From NCBI RefSeq assembly GCF_037975245.1, contig NC_092579.1:1238501-1302500 (forward strand): DNA of 64,000 nt, written 5' to 3'. Source of the DNA: Apostichopus japonicus (Eukaryota; Echinodermata; Holothuroidea; Aspidochirotida; Stichopodidae). Below are positions 58,234 through 64,000 of the stretch, piece by piece (the first letter of the stretch is position 1; each line of letters opens with the position of its first letter). The notes below the pieces were generated by a model. That model searched no databases. It worked only from the letters and a program-made list of their open reading frames with translations, and was not told the origin of the DNA. A program made the position numbers and the translations under genes.

Positions 58234-61200
58234 TGTGTGTGTAACCTCTATACCTATATTCATGTGTTTTACATGTAGTACTCAACTCTCTACCTGTTGT
58301 CCTTTTTGTTTGTCTTTGACTTATGGTATTAAACTCTAAATATAAAGCAATATGTTTAACATATATTATTAAACTCTTTTCCTATATGTATGTCTTTGAC
58401 GTATGGTATTAAACTTTTTACATATGGGTATGTTTAACATATAATATTTACCTCTATAACAACATGGGTGTGTTTAAAATGATAGTATTAAGCTCTACAC
58501 CGATATGGATATGTTTAACATTTAGTATGAACATCTATACCTATGTGGTTGTGCTTAACGTATAGTATTTACTTGTTTACTTATAACTATAGAATTGGTC
58601 GTGAACAGTACAAATATCTTCGACGTTTCCTTCAACTTTGTTGGAGATAGCGTGAAGAGTCGATTTTCCCTGGACATATCAGTGAAAACATCGCATAGTA
58701 ATGCTGTCGTCGGCGAGAATCTTTGGAAACTCAGTGCCTGGATAAGTACCAACGCGGATGGACATGGAACGAAATATGCTTTGAATGATAACATATTCAG
58801 TGTACATCATGCAGGAAAGGAATTCAAAAAACATCGCTATCCACCTTGGAGATGGACGAACTTGTATTACAATATGACATTGAGAGGAGGCCCGTGTGAT
58901 CAATGCGAATTCATGTGTGTTGAATTTGGTCAGGCCGGTGACCTTAATTTATCTCATGACCTACCTTTTCAATTTAAACCTGTAAAATTCGAAACGGAGA
59001 GATTAGTTGACTGTGTATCTCTTCCAAAACGCGAAGGTGAGTACATAATTAATGAAATTAACTTGTAACCTCTTGTTGACTGCATGTGAATTACTTTTGT
59101 TCATGGTTTTAATGCGGTTGAAGGTATAACATTAAATCACCTAAGATGTCGTCATGCATGCAAGTATTTTTGTTGTGTTTTCTTTTTCGTAATTTGGGGA
59201 TGGGGGAGGGGGGTGGGGGTGGGGGTTGATGGTGGTAGAGATTGTTAGATGGTATGACTAAATTTTAAGAAAATTGTCATCAGGAGAGCGTTGTGGTCAA
59301 GTGGTTAAGGCAGTGGACTTGTGATCTAAGGATTACAGGTTCCAGCCCTGGCAAGGTCATCAAGGCGCTTTTATCTCCATTGCCTCTCTTCACCCAGGTG
59401 TATAAATGGGGACTTGCGAGGTAACTAAATATAGTTGCGTGCGCCGGTTTGTGGCTGCACATTATGGGAGGTCCCCCTGGGGACACGTGGTTGTGGTGCG
59501 CTGTGCACACTTTGGTGTGTAGGTGTGACAAGTTACCAATGACCAGCGTTAAGTTGTAAAAGTCGTGTGAAAGGGCCCTGGCCCTTTACAAGACTGTAAA
59601 ACTAAAATAATAAGAATAATCAAACTCAAATGAAATTGAAAAAAAATGAATAAAAGATTTGGGACAGCATCAGTGAAGTCTCATATTATTTCTTGATTAC
59701 AAAGCTCTTCTACAGTTATGGGAAAACAAAACTTAGAGGAATTGAAATGATTTTTATGTTTATTTCACAAGGAATCGAAGGTGCAGGTATTGGCTGTGCC
59801 TACGAAGGAATTTCTTTCCATGACAAAACGGTGATTCGTCCTGATAATTGTACAGAATGTATGTGTTTGAATGGTACCGTCAACTGCACCAAAGAAAACT
59901 GTGACGGAGGAACAGATGTACCAGAAGATTGTTGTCCTTCCTATAGGCCTACCCAGAGTAAGTTGAAATACCCGTTACTCATAGATTGTACGTTACTGAA
60001 CGTGTATCACCCACATAGACAGTAACTATACAGTATAGAAGTACCGTATAGTATAATGCATTAAGAAACATGGTCTTGTATAATGTGCACGATTTCTATA
60101 TCAATGAGTTTGAAACTTACAGTACGTGAATAAATGACACAGAAGTACAATAAAGAGAATGCTCGTTAAATTGATAGTGAATGATATTTTGCTTGGGTGC
60201 TTGGTTATCTTGTAAAGTCGCTTCCAGCAGCTTCATTTAATGTAAAAACAAGATTATAGCGACGGCTGAGAAGATTCTTGAATATTATGAAGCATCATTT
60301 TGCCGAATTCAATTTACCACTGTCTGGTTTAACCAAACAAAGCGTCTAAATGTCTTCAATAAAAGTAATGTATGTTCGCATGCTGTTTGCATGAAGAACG
60401 ATCAAATTTCAGGAGATTTTTTTCTCAAAAGTTTTCATCGACAATAGTGAAGAGCTATATCATGTGAACTCTGTGGAATTTCATTTTATTGAAAGGCTTA
60501 TATGTTACTAATTCACTCAAGTATACAATTTCTGTAACCAGGTACATTTATTTCTTAAATTGAGAGATATCTAAATGTAAAACACTTTCGAAAGACACTT
60601 ATATAGTATTTGCGCTGTGTGAAATAACGTCCTTTATAAAGTTTATAGAGTGACACATCGTTGTAAGGCAACTCAAAGCGAATCAGCGGTAAAGCCTATT
60701 GTGCTTGTTGGAAATTCAGTACACAGATCTTTATTATAATATGAAGTAATGGACTATACGTTTACGATCTCATCTGTTTTCTTTATAACATATATACGGT
60801 AGCGCGTCTACAGTTATGGGAAAACAAAAATTTGAACAATTGATATGATTTTTATGTTTGTTTAACAAGGAATCGAAGGTGCAGGTATTGGCTGTGCCTA
60901 CGAAGGAATTTCTTTCCATGACAAAACGGTGATTCGTCCTGATAATTGTACAGAATGTATGTGTTTGAATGGTACCGTCAACTGCACCAAAGAAAACTGT
61001 GATGGAGGAACAGATGTACCAGAAGAGTGTTGTCCTTCCTATAGGCCTACCCAGAGTAAGTTGAAACACCCGTTACTCATAGACTGTACCCATAGGCGTA
61101 GGAGCCTAATTTGATTGGGGGGGGGGCTGTACCGACTTGCCCGAAAAATATAACCAAAATTGTTCGCGCGCTCAACATGTTAATGTGCATATCATATAGG

Positions 61201-62398
61201 CATGCATCGGTTATTACATCGCATGCCAATAACATACAAATATTTGCCTTGTTATTACCTTACCATATTGGTTATCATTATTGGGGAAGGCGTTACAATA
61301 ATAATGATCATAATAATAGAAGTTTAACCATTGAAAAACACGTTGCAAGTTATTTTTCTTTCAATAGGTGCCCGAAAAATTATCATCACATTGCCCAAAT
61401 TTTCAGCCCCCGCCTCCTACGCCTATGACTGTACCTTACAGAAAGTGTACCACCAAGGGCGTAGGAAAAATATGGGGGCGGAAGTATCATTCCGCCCCCC
61501 CCCCTCCGCTCCGCGAGTCAGAAAACCCCTTTTTCATTTCCAAATGAGAAAAAAATCTCATTTGGAGCACCAAATTGCATCTATAAGGCCAGGTGAAAAT
61601 GCAAAATTATTTACAAAATGGATTGGGTGTTGAAGTGTGCTATATTGCACCAAATTGCATCTGAGGCCACCTAGAAATGCAAATGCAATGACACCCCCTC
61701 CCCTTAGACCCCTCCCCCAGGCCGGCCATCAGTCTTCAGCCCCCCACTCAAAAGTACTCAAAAGTAGACAGAAACTATACAGTATAGAAATACCGTATAG
61801 TGTACGGTGGTCACATGCGCAAGAAACATGGTCTTGTATAATGTGCACTATATTCCTATATCAATCAGTTGTGAATCTTAGAGTACGTGAATAAATGACA
61901 CAGAATTGCAATAAAGAGAATGCTCGTTAATTTGATAGTGAATGATACTTTGCTTGAGTGCTAGGATATCTTGTAAAGTCAAATAACTAAGATGTTCGTC
62001 GAAAAGTTGTAGATAAAGATTTAGACGTCTGCAAAACACTCCACGACCTACCGAAAGCTTTGGCGACCAATGATCGTGCAAGCGCATTCACTGTGCTCTA
62101 TGAACCATTTCGATCACGTAATATTTAATAAAATAATGAATTGTTGTTTATACGTTGTTTGTGATATGATTGCTTTATTTGATGAATATTTTCAGCTGAT
62201 TACATGACGACACTCTATACAGATGAAATGGAAGATGGAGATTCCACGAGGCCAACCCTCCCAACCATTGTCATCGTCATTCTCTCTCTTTCTGCCTCTC
62301 TTATCTTTGTATCAGTTATTTGTCTACTGATAAGAAGAAAACTGACCACTAATTCAGAACTAAAAGAAACGAACAATTTCGGTTTGGTGCGAAGTTGA
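55305..62398 (+). CDS. VWC-domain type I membrane protein, six exons
   Basis: Exons 55305-55419, 56396-56569, 58593-59036, 59772-59957, 60870-61055 and 62196-62398, all introns in phase 1, give a 435-aa frame. Order: signal peptide (about 1-26), VWC module (39-96, with CTACRC and PDVCCTFC), an unrecognised 148-residue domain (97-244) ending with a Cys cluster [11 protein letters not shown] module (245-306, CTECMC and PEDCCPS), a near-identical VWC module (307-368, PEECCPS), a hydrophobic segment with [20 protein letters not shown] and a short basic-start tail. VWC modules often bind BMP/TGF-beta ligands or matrix proteins; that role here is inference. Exons 4 and 5 differ at two bases, so the second is a recent duplicate. 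Phase-1 borders let the module be added without a frameshift. A possible AATAAA is at 63,642. Confidence 0.85.
56638..56785. repeat. Compound microsatellite (ATCT)n(CCAT)n(CCAC)n(TA)n
   Basis: Consecutive short tandem tracts in intron 2 of the VWC gene, ending in about 80 bp of TA at the border of the LTR-like element. Confidence 0.9.
56786..57786. mobile_element. Possible solo LTR, 1.0 kb (TGTTACG...CGTAACA)
   Basis: The segment begins TGTTACG and ends CGTAACA, the usual TG..CA form of LTRs, and is flanked by ATAT on both sides. The flank is weak evidence because it lies in TA-rich DNA. It is clearly richer in GC than its surroundings and has no protein features. It lies in intron 2 of the VWC gene. 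Confidence 0.4.
57792..57879. repeat. (TA)n microsatellite
   Basis: An alternating TA tract between the LTR-like element and the SINE. Confidence 0.9.
57881..58230 (+). mobile_element. tRNA-like SINE, most complete copy, with (TA)n tail
   Basis: A 5' part of unknown origin is followed by a tRNA-like unit at 58,080-58,152. It has an A box (TAGCCTAGTGGTTAGGG), a 5-bp anticodon stem TCCGC/GCGGA round the loop GTACAGA, and a B box (GTGGTTCGAATCC). The acceptor stem GCGTCCA/TGGAGGC has one mismatch. It lies within intron 2 of the VWC gene and is followed by TA repeats. Copies also occur at 18,820 and 54,329. Confidence 0.7.
59283..59625 (+). mobile_element. tRNA-derived SINE, second family
   Basis: The head GTTGTGGTCAAGTGGTTAAG (A box) with GGTTCCAGCC (B box-like) is followed by a tRNA-unrelated body. 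Near the end is a hairpin AAAGGGCC-CT-GGCCCTTT, and the tail is AATAATAAG-type. It lies in intron 3 of the VWC gene. Confidence 0.65.
59700..60225 (+). repeat. First copy of the VWC-exon duplication
   Basis: This covers exon 4 (59,772-59,957) with about 60 bp of upstream and 250 bp of downstream intron. It is repeated at 60,800-61,990, where two transposons interrupt the downstream part. The copy here shows the sequence before those insertions. Confidence 0.8.
61091..61427. mobile_element. hAT-like MITE, 337 bp, 8-bp TSD ACTGTACC
   Basis: The ends are CATAGGCGTAGGAG and CTCCTACGCCTATG, an exact inverted pair, with perfect ACTGTACC on both sides (61083-61090 and 61428-61435). It is inserted 36 bp after exon 5 of the VWC gene. 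The duplicate region after exon 4 (about 59,990) has the single uninterrupted target. Confidence 0.92.
61454..61767 (-). mobile_element. hAT-like MITE, truncated, related to 29,636
   Basis: It starts CAAGGGCGTAGG and runs collinear with the reverse of 29,636-30,001 (AAATGAGAAAAAAATCTC, CAAATTGCATCTGAGGCC, AGTCTTCAGCCCCCCACTC). The final CCTACGCCACTG end is missing. It is absent from the matching place after exon 4. Confidence 0.75.
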
Positions 62399-63860
62399 GG
62401 GCGTGTGAGTTCAGAAGAATAACTTTATGTGAACGACCGCAGCTGTATGTTAGCACCAATCAAGATTGATCTCATAAAAGCTTTAGTGTTTCAGCCAATC
62501 ACAAGCATTCCCTAGATATACACATACCCAAGTACGTAGACCGTGCACAATAAGTTAGGTCCTAATTATCTGGAAGAGAAACTGCAGGATTATGTATTGA
62601 AGATTTGTCTGGATTTTCCAGGTAGACCTATGTAATGTTTCTTCTCCAATTTTTTTTCAATCGAGAGGATATTATTTTGTCCTACAGCTAAAATTTCACC
62701 ACGATATTTGAGAATTATGGTAGATTGAAGACTAACTTTTGGGTCTGTTTGACTTTGAGATGTTAAAATGTAATCTACTCCACCTGTGTAATCGTAAACT
62801 CATTGAATTTTCATAAGCTACATGTTATAATAATCGTTGCAAATTTGTGATTGGCCATGTATAACATAACATTGTCTGCAAAAAGGCAGTTTTTACAGGA
62901 TACAAAAGATTATTCTTCCAAGATAAAATCTTCTCAAATCCTTGGACATGTGTGAGATGCAATGCAAATTCCAACAAGTGGAGATTTAATCCACAATGAG
63001 TAATAACCTGACTATGATTCATCATATATGTAACTTGGAGTTTCTTTACACTTAGTATGGTGATATTGGTACACCACCTATACCGGTACATGCTAATGTG
63101 TCTTGCAATTGATATCATGCGTATTTATGAGGAGGCGTGATGATATTTACTTTTGTAACCGAAGTTGGTATGTACAATAACTAGACTAGGGAATGATTGA
63201 TCAATAACAGTCTTGACAGGTGGGTGGGTGGTCCATCATAATTAGATAAACCATATTGATTTTAGTGCTCATAATGAATATTAATGAGGTCACATGGTCA
63301 AACGTTACTGTGTTATTAGTTGGTAGCCTACAAATCGATAACTATATTTATGAGGTGTGTGGCTTTGCATTACTATGTTACAAGTTTGTATAATTAATAA
63401 CTTCACAAGGCATTGATTGAACTTTCTTCATCATTACACACTTTAAGTGTTTTCTGTTCATGTACATTTATACTATTATTTTCTTTTGAAATAGAAAACA
63501 AAGAAAAGTTTGGGTCATTGTATTTCAGTTGTTGTATTTCTCTGGGGTGTTAAAGCCAGAAACAGGCCTTTTGTTCCCTCTTTTTTCTCATTTCTGGGCC
63601 TTTTGAAAATGATGTAGCCTACTCATCCTTTAAGAAAAGTTAATAAAACTACCCCAGCCGCACGGCTGGTAAAGGAGCAGTGATGTAAGATATTTGAATA
63701 GCTTGCCATCGGATTAGAGTTCAGTAGGCTGAGACGAAATATAACAACAACGAATAATTAGAACTGCATTTGGCTGCAAATATGCAGTATTTTAGTGCGC
63801 GGGAAGTGCTTGCAGTATCAGGAAGAACTCTTTTGTTGTTCATAGTGTTATTTTTTGTCG
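62399..63860. other. 3' flank of the VWC gene
   Basis: Likely 3' UTR plus spacer, with AATAAA at 63,642. No other exon or element end was recognised. Confidence 0.35.
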
Positions 63861-63865
63861 GATAA

Positions 63866-64000
63866 TACACCGGGGAGTATAGTCATGTAGGTAACTACAA
63901 AGTAAGGGCGCTGGTGATTAACGTGACAGACTCAGATAATCTGTCAACGCAGCTAGCCTCTGAAACTGCAACCATACAGAGACTATACGAAACTTTCAAA
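63866..64000 (+). CDS. Open frame at window edge, weakly caspase-like (partial)
   Basis: After a TAA the frame stays open for 45 codons to the window end: ...GNYKVRALVINVTD...LASETATIQRLYETFK. The RALVIN strand followed by a helix ending RLYETFK is placed as at the start of a caspase p20 domain (xALxINxxxF ... GTxxDxxxLxxxF). The usual GT..D spacing is not exact and the catalytic His and Cys would lie beyond the window. The exon start is unknown. Confidence 0.2.

Overview
This is a eukaryotic nuclear window from a marine invertebrate deuterostome, most likely an echinoderm. That is an inference from spliced genes with GT..AG introns, AT-rich DNA, long (TA)n tracts, several unrelated SINE types, a very heavy load of short hAT-like and TTAA-type DNA transposons, AGGTCA-rich satellites and a microsomal P450 of the CYP17/CYP1/CYP2 group. 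The species is not identified. There is no bacterial or viral gene content.

Layout. 1-9,300 is transposon-rich and I see no gene in it. 9,339-20,048 (+) is a complete nine-exon cytochrome P450 (509 aa), its introns loaded with MITEs, a LINE fragment, satellites, a SINE and a candidate hammerhead ribozyme. 21,265-25,215 is a decayed element with inverted arms of about 400 bp around a broken multi-copy gene; a second truncated copy lies at 51,340-52,600. 27,268-27,387 may be an isolated terminal exon. 30,935-33,923 and 43,127-48,391 (+) are two intact paralogues, each three exons and each predicted to make a seven-membrane-segment protein of about 450 aa whose layout resembles the insect gustatory-receptor superfamily. 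A third, broken copy lies at 50,167-50,950. Between the two intact copies sits a Russian-doll nest of transposons (35,288-38,594). The second copy hosts in its intron 2 a TTAA-flanked element with a THAP-domain remnant. 55,305-62,398 (+) is a six-exon gene for a type I membrane protein of 435 aa: signal peptide, VWC, an unrecognised domain, two nearly identical VWC modules from a recent exon duplication, a membrane helix and a short tail. The last 130 bases are an open frame with weak caspase-like features.

How things fit together. The P450, the receptor-like pair and the VWC protein are separate genes on the same strand and nothing suggests a joint pathway. Mobile DNA is the main theme. Six short elements have perfect 8-bp target duplications (hAT signature). 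Four elements fit TTAA insertion with TTAAAG-type ends (T2/Kolobok signature). One 1.36-kb element has a 9-bp duplication. A conserved hairpin module of about 45 bp recurs nine times inside elements with different ends, which points to module shuffling among MITEs.

All exon boundaries were placed by eye from splice sites and reading phase. They keep one open frame across each of the four intact genes but have not been checked against transcripts.
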